Positions 8,449 through 17,867 are shown, numbered from the stretch's first letter. The stretch: 64,000 bases of DNA from Shewanella corallii (GCF_023349125.1 NZ_JAKIKT010000003.1:1-64000); one strand, 5' to 3'. Numbers and translations are program-made. The notes: generated by a model not told the origin, from the letters alone.

Positions 8449-8557
8449 TGTGTTCCCTCAATCGCCCTGACGGAGATAGATCAGCATCTGGGCTGCCGGT
8501 TAAGCTTCGGCTTTTTTCGATGTTTCACATTCTGGGCTGATGTGGGCAAACCCATCT

Positions 8558-8573
8558 TCGTCTGAATGGACGA
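8558..8573. promoter_or_regulatory. Putative steroid-regulon operator, copy 1
   Basis: TCGTCT-GAAT-GGACGA, one arm mismatch from the consensus TCGTCC-N4-GGACGA. It lies in the divergent region between the minus-strand side-chain operon (start 8448) and the plus-strand enoyl-CoA hydratase (start 8632). Confidence 0.65.
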
Positions 8574-8631
8574 TGAGAGAAATTGGGTGAAACAGAGAAT
8601 GGAGTCAGATGAAAAAACAGGACCTTTTCCC

Positions 8632-9447
8632 ATGAACACAAACGTCAGCCAAAGCCAGAGTGAGAATTACCCTGAAAGCCAGACTGTACTCCTGAGCTTT
8701 CCCGAGCCCGGTATCGCCCTGCTGACCCTGAATCGGCCTGATGCCACCAATGCTCTCAGTCTTGAACTTCAACATTGTCTGGCCAAACACTTTGAGATCC
8801 TGTCTCAGGATGACAGCGTACGTTGTATCGTTCTGACCGGAGGCGATAAGGTATTTGCGGCTGGCGGCGATATCACCGGTCTGGTGGATGCCGATCCCAT
8901 CGAGATCTATAAGCGTCATACCGAACGATTATGGGCACCTATTGAGAAATGCCCCAAGCCGGTAATTGCAGCAATTTGTGGTTACGCCTTTGGCGGGGGC
9001 TGCGAACTGGCGATGCATGCCGATATTCTGATCGCAGGGGAAAGCGCAAGCTTTTGCCAACCTGAAATCGCCATCGGCATTATGCCGGGCATTGGCGGAA
9101 CACAGCGCCTGGTGCGCGCTGTCGGCAAAACCAAAGCCATGAGCATGGCACTTACCGGCCGCCCGATTAGTGCCAATGAAGCCTGGGTAGCAGGCCTGGT
9201 GAGCGAGGTATGTAAAGATGAAGACGTCCTGATGAACGCTTTGGTTGCCGCAAAGCGTATCGCCCGCATGCCACCGCTGGCCGCGGAGCAGATCAAAGAA
9301 GTGATTTTAGCCGGTATGGACGCGTCACTGGATTCTGCCATGGCACTCGAGCGAAAAGCTAACGCATTATTGTTTGCGACCCGGGATAAGCGAGAAGGCA
9401 TGACGGCATTTTTGGAAAAGCGCTATCCCGAATTTAAAGGAGAATAA
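8632..9447 (+). CDS. Enoyl-CoA hydratase (crotonase family)
   Basis: A 271-residue crotonase. The oxyanion-hole segment AAGGDITG, the GGGCELAMHAD stretch with the first catalytic Glu, and FCQPEIAIG with the second catalytic Glu are all present, followed by MPGIGGTQRL. It should therefore be a competent hydratase in beta-oxidation of the steroid side chain or ring fragments. I prefer the ATG at 8632, with AGGA nine bases upstream; the frame stays open to an ATG at 8566, but that would overlap the palindromic operator. It is monocistronic, divergent from the side-chain operon and convergent with the esterase at 9486. Confidence 0.85.
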   Translation: MNTNVSQSQSENYPESQTVLLSFPEPGIALLTLNRPDATNALSLELQHCLAKHFEILSQDDSVRCIVLTGGDKVFAAGGDITGLVDADPIEIYKRHTERLWAPIEKCPKPVIAAICGYAFGGGCELAMHADILIAGESASFCQPEIAIGIMPGIGGTQRLVRAVGKTKAMSMALTGRPISANEAWVAGLVSEVCKDEDVLMNALVAAKRIARMPPLAAEQIKEVILAGMDASLDSAMALERKANALLFATRDKREGMTAFLEKRYPEFKGE

Positions 9448-9457
9448 GATTAAACTC

Positions 9458-9484
9458 TGGCAGCAGTGATCCGCCTTGCTGCCA
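9458..9484. terminator. Possible hairpin between convergent genes
   Basis: TGGCAGCA and TGCTGCCA form an eight-base-pair stem with an 11-base loop in the 38-bp gap between the hydratase and esterase genes. There is no T-run on either strand, so terminator function is uncertain. Confidence 0.35.
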
Positions 9485-9485
9485 A

Positions 9486-10331
9486 TCAGTTGGTTTGTGG
9501 AACGCCATATATCCAATCAAGCCCTTGGATAAGCGTTGTGGGAAAAGCTGTGGCATGGGTTGCCCCTTCGATAACCCTGTATTGCAAGCTGACTTTGTTC
9601 CCCAGCTCTAATTTGATCTTGTCAGCGAGTCTGCCTGCGCCCTTTATCATATCGTTGTTTAATCCAAACTCAGGAGTTTCTCTACTGCCGACAGAGAGAT
9701 AAACCTTTACAGGCACGTCAGGTTTTTCCACCTTTGATGACAATATTTGATCTTTGTTAAACCAAACTGATGGACTGCCAAGCAGATAACTGCTGAACAA
9801 TTCAGGTTGAGAGAACAAGATATACGCACCAAACAAACCTCCCAAAGAGTTGCCGACAAAAGTGCGCCTGTTTGGATTGGTTCGATAATTCCTCTCTACA
9901 TGTGGGATCAGAACATTTTTGATAAATTCTGCATGCCGCTTTGCGTCACCTGTTTCCCGCTTCCAGTCAGCTGCCTTGGTGGGCGTATAGTCTCTTATCC
10001 TGCTTTCAGCCCCTTTTGACCCTTTGGAATATGATAGGGCTATCAGAATTGCTTCATCCATCTGCCCTGAATTCATCGGGAACCGGGTAGCCCCTGAAGC
10101 GATTTGAAAGCTATAAGCTCCGTCGGTCAGATAGATTACCGGGTAATGTTTATCGGCATCAGATTGGTAGGATTTCGGGAGTTTGATAAACGCTGGATAG
10201 GTTCTTTTACTGCTGAGGTCTTCAAGCTCAATCACCTCACTGCGGGGGATCTGAAATGCGTCTTTTGCAATGACAGGTACACTCGCAAGGAGCCAAACCA
10301 ACGCGACTGGTAAGCGTAATAAATTTATCAT
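9486..10331 (-). CDS. Exported alpha/beta-hydrolase, esterase family
   Basis: A 281-residue protein starting with a signal peptide (hydrophobic residues 3-22 ending near VIAKDA). The mature part is an alpha/beta hydrolase of the esterase D/Fes group: VGNSLGGLFGAYIL holds the nucleophile Ser in GNSLGG, VYLTDGAYSF is the early strand, and a late GATHATAFP segment supplies the probable catalytic His. It may release steroid esters or conjugates in the periplasm, given its place inside the island, but iron-siderophore esterases share the fold. It stands alone on the minus strand, with its own 165-bp upstream gap before the regulator's terminator. Confidence 0.75.
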   Translation of the reverse strand: MINLLRLPVALVWLLASVPVIAKDAFQIPRSEVIELEDLSSKRTYPAFIKLPKSYQSDADKHYPVIYLTDGAYSFQIASGATRFPMNSGQMDEAILIALSYSKGSKGAESRIRDYTPTKAADWKRETGDAKRHAEFIKNVLIPHVERNYRTNPNRRTFVGNSLGGLFGAYILFSQPELFSSYLLGSPSVWFNKDQILSSKVEKPDVPVKVYLSVGSRETPEFGLNNDMIKGAGRLADKIKLELGNKVSLQYRVIEGATHATAFPTTLIQGLDWIYGVPQTN

Positions 10332-10460
10332 GTCGGTTCCTCCCCGGGCGTCACATTAAAGGCTGTATTGAAAATATTTGAACCAAAGATGCCCACCTAA
10401 TATAACTTTGAGACGCATCCATCTATCCAAAGTGGGTATCTAGTGAATTACTTTCACAAA

Positions 10461-10486
10461 AAAGCCGGTATCACTACCGGCTTTTA
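10461..10486 (-). terminator. Rho-independent terminator of the LuxR-family regulator
   Basis: A ten-base-pair stem (AAAGCCGGTA / TACCGGCTTT) with a four-base loop. Read on the minus strand it is followed by a run of T, just past the stop of the regulator gene at 10498. Confidence 0.85.
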
Positions 10487-10497
10487 ACTGACGACGT

Positions 10498-11670
10498 TTA
10501 CCTCGGTGGCTGACTGTCTGTATAACTCAACGGAGCCACACTATTGAGGAAAATACGTACCAGCTCAGTTTGGCGACGAACACCTGTCTTGGAGAAGATA
10601 GCTCTCAAATGTGCTCTGGCAGTGTTACGGCGAATATTCAACGCCTCTGCCGCCTCCTCCAAAGACAAACCATTGGCCAACTGCAAAGACAGCGCGGTTT
10701 CTGCCGGTGTCAGGCCAAACAGTTTTTTGGCCACATCACTGGATGCCTGAGACTTGGCTACAGAATCACGGATATAGACCACCGCTTTGCTCTGCCCCTT
10801 GTTCTCAGCCCAAACTGGTGTAGGAACCACTTCAATCACAATCCCCAGATTTACCTCACCAGAAGGTCTGGTGACCGACATAGCTTCCGGCAAAATTGCA
10901 TTATTGTTCTCTTTGGCTCGCTCAAAAGCGCCTTTAATCAGCTGCTTGAGTTCCCGGTTATCGCTGGCATAGGTTGCAGTCAGCTTACCGGCGACTACCT
11001 GTAAGCCATCGGCTTCTTCCAGGATCTCCTTGGCAAATACGTTCTGTTCCAGGATTCGACCTGACTCATCTATCTGCACTGTGGCGATAGACAGTCGACC
11101 AATGGCCTGAGAGAACATAGAGCCAATGGAATGGCTTCGATCCAGTTCCAGGTGAATTGCCAACGCCCGTTTCAGGTGAGGTACCAGAAACTGACACAGA
11201 GCTTTTTGTTCAGAGCTGAAGTTTTCAGAATCTTGCGGGCGCGTGATACGGAATCTGAGGCTGCCCACTTCCGGCGCTGAGATATCCACCGCCATCACGT
11301 GGTAGACGTCATTGGCTTCGCACCAATGCTTACGATAGGAGCTTTCCCGCCACTCGCTTTCGTCCATCAGGTCATCGACAGTGAAAACCTGATCGGGTCG
11401 TTGATCAGCGAAAGGCGTTAGGTTGTGGCGATATGGCAGGTATTGAACCCTGCCTTTGCCATTTAGATTTCCCCCAACAGCGATCATCAGACCGAGGTCC
11501 TCCTCATCGTCCTGAGCCGGCTGTTTAAGGATTAGCGTCACAAAGTTTGCGCTGAACAGATTCCGGAATTCTTCCAGTGGCTCTGCCCAACTGATTTTAT
11601 CCCTGGCTGCGTCATAGATTTTTTCAATGAGGCCATTATAACGCTCAAGGTCCATGTTGATATCTGCCAA
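10498..11670 (-). CDS. TeiR-like LuxR-family transcriptional regulator
   Basis: A 390-residue protein with a long N-terminal sensory part and a C-terminal LuxR/GerE helix-turn-helix (from about residue 320: LTPAETALSLQLANG, then EEAAEALNIRRNTARAHL). No receiver domain is visible, so it is probably ligand-binding rather than phosphorylated. Its size and layout resemble TeiR, the testosterone-inducible activator of Comamonas; the comparison is from memory. The start appears to be TTG at 11670 with AGGGGG five bases upstream. It lies 92 bp after etfA and may share that transcript. It is the best candidate in the window for the protein that reads the recurring 16-bp palindromes. Confidence 0.8.
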   Translation of the reverse strand: MADINMDLERYNGLIEKIYDAARDKISWAEPLEEFRNLFSANFVTLILKQPAQDDEEDLGLMIAVGGNLNGKGRVQYLPYRHNLTPFADQRPDQVFTVDDLMDESEWRESSYRKHWCEANDVYHVMAVDISAPEVGSLRFRITRPQDSENFSSEQKALCQFLVPHLKRALAIHLELDRSHSIGSMFSQAIGRLSIATVQIDESGRILEQNVFAKEILEEADGLQVVAGKLTATYASDNRELKQLIKGAFERAKENNNAILPEAMSVTRPSGEVNLGIVIEVVPTPVWAENKGQSKAVVYIRDSVAKSQASSDVAKKLFGLTPAETALSLQLANGLSLEEAAEALNIRRNTARAHLRAIFSKTGVRRQTELVRIFLNSVAPLSYTDSQPPR

Positions 11671-11762
11671 AGCATCCCCCTGTTATTATTGTCTGCAAGG
11701 ATAGGCAACCGCAGCGGTCCTGCACTGCTGCGGCAAATCATCATGTTTGTGCAAGACGCTGC

Positions 11763-12716
11763 TTAAGCGAGGCACTCGGTCAGCTCTGGCACCAATTCAT
11801 TGAGGTCACCTTCAAGACCATAGTCTGCCACCTGAAATATCGGAGCATCCGGATCTTTATTGATAGCCACAATCACCTTGGCGTCGCTCATACCTGCCAG
11901 ATGCTGGATAGCACCTGATATACCCACCGCCAGATAAAGCTCCGGCGCGACTATCTTTCCGGTTTGTCCAACCTGATAGTCATTGGGTACAAAGCCTGCA
12001 TCGACAGCTGCCCGTGATGCCCCCAAAGCCGCACCCAATTTGTCAGCCAGGGGTTCCAGCAAGCGCTGATAGTTATCGCCACTGCCCATACCACGTCCAC
12101 CGGACACCACTATGGGCGCACTGCTCAACACCGGACGGTCTGACTTGCTGAGTTCACGCCCCAACAGGCTGGACAGTCCGGCATCCTCGCCGGCATCAAG
12201 ACGTGTAACAGTCGCGCTGCCACCCAGGTCTGCTTTATCAAAAGCAGTTGGACGAACGGTCAGAACCTGTACCGGCTCAGCAGACTCGCACGTTAACATG
12301 ATGTTACCAGCATATATAGGTCTGATATAAGTTCCAACCCCAATAATCTCTGTAACATCAGAAACCTGGGCAACATCCAACAGGGCTGCAATACGGGGGG
12401 ATATGTTCTTTCCTACGCTGGTACTGGCACAAATCACTGCCTGATAATCACGGGTTCTGACTAATTCCACAACCAAAGTAGTGATATTTTCAGCAAGAGA
12501 CGCAGCATATTGTGGCGCGTCGACCTGTATCACCTCATCAACGCCAGCCACTGCCGCACACTCTGCTGCCAATGCATCAGTGTTGTGCCCGGCAGCCAGC
12601 ACGTCGATTGCCGCAGAACCATGACTGGCGGCCAATTTTTGTGCTGCATTTATTGCGTTCAGCGAAGTTTCCACCAAGCTGCCATTTTCCTGCTCAGCTA
12701 TGACCAGAATTCTCAT
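11763..12716 (-). CDS. etfA: Electron transfer flavoprotein alpha subunit
   Basis: A 317-residue EtfA. The C-terminal FAD domain is plain: GGRGMGSGDNYQ, GASRAAVDAGFVPNDYQVGQTG, and VGISGAIQHLAGM with the IAINKDPDAPIF-like tail (VIVAINKDPDAPIF). EtfA with EtfB takes electrons from acyl-CoA dehydrogenases and hands them to ETF-quinone oxidoreductase. AGGAGAG precedes the ATG. This copy lies in the steroid cluster rather than beside a housekeeping ETF-QO gene, so I infer that it serves the four acyl-CoA dehydrogenases here. Confidence 0.93.
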   Translation of the reverse strand: MRILVIAEQENGSLVETSLNAINAAQKLAASHGSAAIDVLAAGHNTDALAAECAAVAGVDEVIQVDAPQYAASLAENITTLVVELVRTRDYQAVICASTSVGKNISPRIAALLDVAQVSDVTEIIGVGTYIRPIYAGNIMLTCESAEPVQVLTVRPTAFDKADLGGSATVTRLDAGEDAGLSSLLGRELSKSDRPVLSSAPIVVSGGRGMGSGDNYQRLLEPLADKLGAALGASRAAVDAGFVPNDYQVGQTGKIVAPELYLAVGISGAIQHLAGMSDAKVIVAINKDPDAPIFQVADYGLEGDLNELVPELTECLA

Positions 12717-12743
12717 TTCATCTCTCCTTACAATCCTTTGCCA

Positions 12744-13493
12744 TCAGAGCACGCGTGCTTCACTGCGCAGTTTCTCAACCAACTCGGCGACATCAGCCAC
12801 TTTCATTCCGCCGCTTCTGGGTGCTGGCGCTGCAAACTTCACAGGCTGAATTCTTGGTGTGATATCCACCCCGAGTTCAGATACAGGGATCTGCTCCATC
12901 GGCTTACGCTTGGCCTTCATAATGTTGGGTAAAGAGGCATATCTGGGTTCGTTCAGGCGCAGATCACAGGTGATGACCGCCGGCATCGCCAGCTCCAGCG
13001 TTTCCAGGCCACCGTCAATTTCCCGGGTTACAGTGGCTTTATCGCCATTGAGCTTAAGTTCTGATGCAAAGGTTCCCTGAGACCAGCCCAACAAGGCTGA
13101 CAGCATTTGACCTGTTTGATTGCAGTCATCATCAATCGCCTGTTTGCCCATAATCACCAGCTCAGGATCCTCCCGGCTGACAACCTGCTTCAGGCATTTA
13201 GAAACGGCCAAAGGTTCAACACCATCTTCAGCGTCAATATGAATAGCGCGGTCAGCACCCACCGCCAACGCAGTGCGCAAGGTCTCCTGGCACCCTTTTC
13301 CGCCCAGGCTTACCACAACCACTTCAGATGCGCTGCCTGCTTCCTTTAAACGCACCGCTTCCTCTACGGCTATTTCGTCAAAGGGATTAATGGACATCTT
13401 CACATTGTCCAGGTCCACACCAGAACCGTCCGACTTCACTCTCACTTTAACGTTGTGATCCACTACCCGCTTTACCGGGACTAAAATCTTCAT
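12744..13493 (-). CDS. etfB: Electron transfer flavoprotein beta subunit
   Basis: A 249-residue EtfB, the usual length. The start [19 protein letters not shown] and the AMP-binding loop [16 protein letters not shown] are characteristic. It forms a heterodimer with the EtfA encoded 27 bases downstream. Upstream by 23 bases is the Old Yellow Enzyme gene, so the order SDR, OYE, etfB, etfA looks like one transcript driven from the palindrome-bearing region near 15480. Confidence 0.93.
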   Translation of the reverse strand: MKILVPVKRVVDHNVKVRVKSDGSGVDLDNVKMSINPFDEIAVEEAVRLKEAGSASEVVVVSLGGKGCQETLRTALAVGADRAIHIDAEDGVEPLAVSKCLKQVVSREDPELVIMGKQAIDDDCNQTGQMLSALLGWSQGTFASELKLNGDKATVTREIDGGLETLELAMPAVITCDLRLNEPRYASLPNIMKAKRKPMEQIPVSELGVDITPRIQPVKFAAPAPRSGGMKVADVAELVEKLRSEARVL

Positions 13494-13516
13494 ACACTTG
13501 TCCTCTTGCTGGGCCT

Positions 13517-14617
13517 TCAGGCCTCTACTTCCAATTCAAGTTTCGGGTAATCGTTATAGCCTTTGTCTCCCGGGGTATAGAGAGTCTTGCGATCAAAACG
13601 AGCAAGCTCTGCACCATCACGTACCCGTGCCACCAGGTCTGGATTGGCAATAAAGTGACGGGCAAAGGACACCGCATCACCTTTACCAGCTCGCACCGCC
13701 TCCCCGCCTGTCAGGGGATTGAAGTTGTCATTGACGATAATGCCGCCTTGCCAGGCTGTTTGCGCCATGGCAAAAGCATCCAATCCCGGAACAGGCGATC
13801 TCATGATGTGGACATAGGCCAGAGGTAGTTCAGCGGCCATCTCAAGCAGCACTCGATGGCTTTGCTCCGGGTTGGCGTCATTGGTGTCATTAAAGGTGTT
13901 GCCAGGATTGAGCCTGATACCAACACGCCCTGGCCCCATGACCTCACACATCCCCTTTAAACATTCATAAGCAAACCGGGCACGTGCTGTGACACTACCA
14001 CCAAACTCATCGTCTCTTTGGTTGCTATCTGAACAGAGAAACTGCATCGGCAGGTAACCACTGGTGCAATGAAGTTCAACTGCATCAAATCCAGCCAATT
14101 TCGCGTTTTTAGCGGCCTGGCGATGAATATCGACCTGCTGCCAAACCTCCTGAGTTGAAAGGGCTCTTGGGGTGTCAAAGGGCTGCATACCTGCAGCATC
14201 GGTGTAAATTTCACCGCTGGCACGGATCTCACTGGGGGCAATATGGTCTACATCAACCCCTTTGATATGGTGACTGCCAATTCGACCTGAATGCATGATT
14301 TGCAATGAAATCAAACCATCCTGTTGATGAACTGCATCCGTCACCTTGCGCCACCCCTCTATCTGACTCGCATTCTCAATACCAGGCTGGCGGTTATATG
14401 CCTGACCTTCGCGACTTGGCCAGGTTCCTTCTGCAACAATCAAACCTGCAGATGCTCTGTCGCCGTAGTGCTTCACCATGGCAGCAGTGGGCACACCCTT
14501 ATCATCAGCGCGGTTGCGGGTCATAGGGGCCATCACGATGCGGTTTTTGAGCTTTAGCTCACCCAGCTGGAAGAGTGATAATAAAGGGGAATGAACAGCC
14601 TCAGTACCTGGCTTCAT
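13517..14617 (-). CDS. Old Yellow Enzyme family flavin reductase with altered active site
   Basis: A 366-residue FMN-dependent TIM-barrel ene-reductase. The [16 protein letters not shown] start, the [10 protein letters not shown] strand, [12 protein letters not shown] and the late [12 protein letters not shown] segment fit the NemA/OYE group. The substrate-binding motif normally reads H-x-A-N/H-G-Y; here it is [14 protein letters not shown], so the first His and the proton-donor Tyr are kept, but the second ligand (Asn194 of yeast OYE1) is Ser. Such enzymes reduce activated C=C bonds; a steroid enone or dienone is a fair guess from context. It is second in the SDR-OYE-etfBA operon. Confidence 0.88.
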   Translation of the reverse strand: MKPGTEAVHSPLLSLFQLGELKLKNRIVMAPMTRNRADDKGVPTAAMVKHYGDRASAGLIVAEGTWPSREGQAYNRQPGIENASQIEGWRKVTDAVHQQDGLISLQIMHSGRIGSHHIKGVDVDHIAPSEIRASGEIYTDAAGMQPFDTPRALSTQEVWQQVDIHRQAAKNAKLAGFDAVELHCTSGYLPMQFLCSDSNQRDDEFGGSVTARARFAYECLKGMCEVMGPGRVGIRLNPGNTFNDTNDANPEQSHRVLLEMAAELPLAYVHIMRSPVPGLDAFAMAQTAWQGGIIVNDNFNPLTGGEAVRAGKGDAVSFARHFIANPDLVARVRDGAELARFDRKTLYTPGDKGYNDYPKLELEVEA

Positions 14618-14628
14618 AAACTGCTCCT

Positions 14629-15411
14629 TTAATCCAATGCGGTGATCAGCACAGCGCTGCGACCACCATCGACAGGCAGACTCACACCGGTAATGTAGGA
14701 GGCGTCATCACTGGCGAGAAATGCAATCGCCGCGGCCAGTTCATCGGGCTTACCAACCCGTCCCATGGGGATCAGCGTCTCAGTATTACGGCGGGCAGAA
14801 TCATCGGACAGCATGCCAGCGGTTGCCGGGGTTTCCACTACAGCGGGTACGACACAATTAACCCGGATATTATCAGCCGCGCCCTCTGCCGCAGCTGCAC
14901 GGGAGAAGTTATTTACCGCGGCTTTGGAGGCTGAGTAACCTGACATCCAGGGTGTCCCCAGCTCGCCACAGATAGAGGAAATATTGATAATCGCGCCGCC
15001 CTTGCCTTTCATTAGCTTCATGGCGGTGCGGGTGCCCCAGAAAGTACCATCGACCGAGGTTTTAAAATTGGCGTGCCAGTCCTCTGTGCTCATCTCTTCA
15101 ATCGAGCCCCAGGTAAAAGCCATGGCGTTATTGACCATGATATCCAGGCCATCGAAATCATCAGCAGCTTTCAGCATGGCACCTACAAGCGCGCGCTCGT
15201 CGCTGACATCTGCAACCAAAGCCGCTGCCTTGCCCCCCAGAGCCTCAATTTCAGCGACAGTGTCATCCAGCACCTGGGCACGGCGGCCACAAATCACGAC
15301 GGTGGCACCTTCAGCCGCCAATCTGTGGGCTGTGGCTGCACCTATGCCTGTACCGCCACCGGTTATAAATGCGGTCTTGCCCGCCAAACGCTGTTGTATT
15401 TGATTATTCAT
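14629..15411 (-). CDS. Short-chain dehydrogenase/reductase
   Basis: A 260-residue SDR when started at the ATG at 15411, which has a clear GGAGG ribosome-binding site; an open frame continues to 15480 but would run into the palindrome. Motifs: TGGGTGIGAATA near residue 15, NNAMAF, the catalytic Ser in INISSICGE, Tyr-x3-Lys in SGYSASKAA, and a C-terminal YITGVSLPVDGG. It probably oxidises or reduces a hydroxyl/keto group of a steroid intermediate. It leads the operon that continues with OYE and etfBA. Confidence 0.87.
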   Translation of the reverse strand: MNNQIQQRLAGKTAFITGGGTGIGAATAHRLAAEGATVVICGRRAQVLDDTVAEIEALGGKAAALVADVSDERALVGAMLKAADDFDGLDIMVNNAMAFTWGSIEEMSTEDWHANFKTSVDGTFWGTRTAMKLMKGKGGAIINISSICGELGTPWMSGYSASKAAVNNFSRAAAAEGAADNIRVNCVVPAVVETPATAGMLSDDSARRNTETLIPMGRVGKPDELAAAIAFLASDDASYITGVSLPVDGGRSAVLITALD

Positions 15412-15479
15412 GGTTGACCTCCAGCCAGCAGGCTTGGTTATTGATTGAACCAAGTTAAAAAAGCAGACGCCTGAAGCCA

Positions 15480-15495
15480 TCGTCCAGAGGGACTA
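15480..15495. promoter_or_regulatory. Putative steroid-regulon operator, copy 2
   Basis: TCGTCC-AGAG-GGACTA, centred about 76 bp upstream of the SDR start at 15411, ahead of the SDR-OYE-etfBA operon. Same spacing and arms as the other five copies. Confidence 0.65.
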
Positions 15496-15523
15496 ACGGC
15501 AATCAAGATTGAAATGGAGGTAA

Positions 15524-15547
15524 TAAAAAGCCCCGGCTAAGGGGCTT
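15524..15547 (-). terminator. Rho-independent terminator of the HsaA-KshB operon
   Basis: AAGCCCC and GGGGCTT form a seven-base-pair stem around a short loop. On the minus strand it is followed by TTTATTA, just beyond the stop of the reductase gene at 15576. Confidence 0.8.
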
Positions 15548-15575
15548 GATTGGCATTGACAAATATTCAATGGTG

Positions 15576-16619
15576 TCAGGTATAGCGGATATGCACTTTT
15601 TCCGTCAGCGGCACGGCCTGACAGCTTAAGGTCAGGTTGTTTTTCAGATCTCTTTCATCAAGTACATCATTGATCAGCAGATCGACGTTGCCCTCTTTGA
15701 CTTCACACATACAGCTGGCGCACATGCCACTGCGACAGGAGTATGGCAACTCCAGCCCGATCTTTTCAGCAGCATCCAGCAAGGTTTCACCACCTGCCCA
15801 GGGGATTTCATGAGTCTGCCCATCCAGCTCAACCACAGCAATCGCCTGGTCTACCGCAGCGGCTTTTGCAGGCCCCTGGGATGGCTGATCATTTGGGGCT
15901 CCCACACTTTCGTCCGGCAAAGACACAAAACGCTCTACATGAACTTTCGATGATGGCATGCCATTTTGTTTCAGCGCCGTTTCCATAGCATCCATAAAAG
16001 GCCCAGGCCCGCAAATAAAAGCTCTGCCGTGCAACAATGGCTTGGCCAGCGAACTGAGCAACTCCATTGAAGGAATGCCATTTAGACTATCCAGCAGGTG
16101 AATTAACTGGAGACGCTTTGGATACTCCTGTGCCAATTGCCTCAATCGCTCGGCAAAAATGACAGAGGCCTCATCGCGGTTGGCATAGATAAAGCGGACT
16201 TTACCCCGTCCTTTGGCCAACGCGGTTTGCAGTATGGAAAACACAGGTGTTACCCCACTGCCACCGGCGCAAAGCAAAAGATCTTCATCCTGGCTTTTGG
16301 GTACAAACACCCCGGCAGGACGCATCACCTCAAGAAGATCACCAACCCGGACTGTGTCACACAGGTAATTTGAAACCCTGCCTCCTTCCACTCTTTTGAT
16401 CGTCACCCTTAACCCTTTATCAAGTTCCGGGCTGGACGACATTGAGTAACACCGCAGCAATTGCTCTTTGCCCTGTGCAATGCGAAAGGTCAGGAACTGA
16501 CCGCTGGCATATCGATATGACTCTACAAGTTCAGGAGGCACATCGAAGATCAATGATTTCGCATCATGGGTTTCCTCAATCACCTCAACAACTTTCAAGC
16601 TGTGATATCTGGACGACAT
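15576..16619 (-). CDS. KshB-like ferredoxin reductase of 3-ketosteroid 9-alpha-hydroxylase
   Basis: A 347-residue class IA oxygenase reductase. In order: an FAD domain with RCYSMSSSP (flavin motif RxYS) near residue 55, an NAD domain with LLCAGGSGVTPV and the FICGPGPFM motif, and a C-terminal plant-type [2Fe-2S] domain with C-x4-C-x2-C (CRSGMCASC) and a distant CQA. The order and details such as VELDGQTH match mycobacterial KshB. It would carry electrons from NADH to the Rieske oxygenase KshA (34096-35190), which opens ring B after KstD acts. It is co-transcribed with the HsaA-like hydroxylase 27 bases upstream. Confidence 0.9.
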   Translation of the reverse strand: MSSRYHSLKVVEVIEETHDAKSLIFDVPPELVESYRYASGQFLTFRIAQGKEQLLRCYSMSSSPELDKGLRVTIKRVEGGRVSNYLCDTVRVGDLLEVMRPAGVFVPKSQDEDLLLCAGGSGVTPVFSILQTALAKGRGKVRFIYANRDEASVIFAERLRQLAQEYPKRLQLIHLLDSLNGIPSMELLSSLAKPLLHGRAFICGPGPFMDAMETALKQNGMPSSKVHVERFVSLPDESVGAPNDQPSQGPAKAAAVDQAIAVVELDGQTHEIPWAGGETLLDAAEKIGLELPYSCRSGMCASCMCEVKEGNVDLLINDVLDERDLKNNLTLSCQAVPLTEKVHIRYT

Positions 16620-16646
16620 GGAACCTCCTTATCGCGATTTCCGTGC

Positions 16647-17867
16647 TTATACAAAGGGATCCATATTGGGCAGACCCAGCATAACGCCGCCATGGGCACG
16701 GGCGTACGCATCGGTATTATTAGCGATATGGCCCCGGGCCTGATTAATGTCACGGAAGACCCGTTCGATGGGGTTTCCCCGATACAGGCCGGATGCAGCG
16801 CAGGCACGCAGCAGGTCATCCACTCTTTCGGCACAAATCTTGGGCACACGACTGGCCTGGGCTCGCTGCAGCAATCTCTCTTCGACAGACATGGGGTCGT
16901 CATTGCGGATAGAGTCGACGATGCGGCCATAGTTGCGGATTAGCACCAGTTTGAGCTGATCAGCCTCTATCATGGCTTGAGTCACTGCCATCTGAGCATT
17001 GGGATCTTCCGCAGTCTTGGAGCCATGTTTACCCACGTGGGCACCGGCGCGAGCTCGAAACTCTTCAATGGCGCCGTCCAGTGCACCAATACAAGCCGAC
17101 GATACAGCACGCTGGAACACCTGAGTAAAGGGAATTCGATACAGCCAGCCCGGGTTGGTCTCACGGCCGGGACACCCGTTATCTGAGTGATTGTTGGTAC
17201 GCTGAGTTCTGTGCTCAGGTACAAAGGCATTTTCCACCGCTATGTCGTGGCTTCCTGTCCCCAGTAACCCATGGACGTCCCAATTCTTTTCAATCTTGAA
17301 GTCTGACTTGGGAAGCAGAAAAGTGACATGCTCCAACTCATCACCACCCTCCTCTTTGGGCAACATGCCGCCGAGGAAAATCCACTCACAATGCTCACAG
17401 CCACTGGAGAAACCCCAGCGACCGTTGAACTTATAGCCACCTTCAACCTTCTCTGCCTTACCTGTTGGCATATAGGTAGAAGCAATCAGGGTAGAGTCAT
17501 CAGCTGACCACACATCCTGCTGCGCTTTTTCGGGAAACAAAGGCAACTGCCAGTTGTGCACACCAATCACCCCATAGATCCAAGCAGTGGACATACAGCC
17601 GCTGGCAAGAATCATCTGCACCCGGTAAAACACACGTGGATCCAGCTCATAGCCGCCCCAACGCTGAGGTTGCAGGATACGGAATAATCCGGCATCAGCG
17701 ATCGCTTTAACATTAGCCTCAGGCACCTTGCCTTCCCTTTCTGTTTGAGCAGCACGCTCACGCAGCTCAGGCACCAGCGCTTTAGCCTTGGCAATCAATT
17801 CCAGCGCCACATCATTGAGATACTCTTCCGTGGTCGACAGGGCCACATTATCCAGCTGAATTCCCAT
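16647..17867 (-). CDS. HsaA/TesA2-like flavin-dependent steroid A-ring hydroxylase
   Basis: A 406-residue member of the acyl-CoA dehydrogenase-fold, group D flavin monooxygenases. The pattern LQPQRWGGYELDP, VIGVHNWQLPLF, FSSGCEHCEWIFLGG and HGLLGTGSHDI runs parallel to HsaA, the oxygenase that hydroxylates the aromatised A ring (3-HSA to 3,4-DHSA). ATG at 17867 has AAGGAG before it; the frame extends to 17963, which would overlap an operator copy. HsaA needs a separate flavin reductase (HsaB); none is found in the window. Downstream catechol enzymes HsaC and HsaD are also absent here. Confidence 0.88.
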   Translation of the reverse strand: MGIQLDNVALSTTEEYLNDVALELIAKAKALVPELRERAAQTEREGKVPEANVKAIADAGLFRILQPQRWGGYELDPRVFYRVQMILASGCMSTAWIYGVIGVHNWQLPLFPEKAQQDVWSADDSTLIASTYMPTGKAEKVEGGYKFNGRWGFSSGCEHCEWIFLGGMLPKEEGGDELEHVTFLLPKSDFKIEKNWDVHGLLGTGSHDIAVENAFVPEHRTQRTNNHSDNGCPGRETNPGWLYRIPFTQVFQRAVSSACIGALDGAIEEFRARAGAHVGKHGSKTAEDPNAQMAVTQAMIEADQLKLVLIRNYGRIVDSIRNDDPMSVEERLLQRAQASRVPKICAERVDDLLRACAASGLYRGNPIERVFRDINQARGHIANNTDAYARAHGGVMLGLPNMDPFV

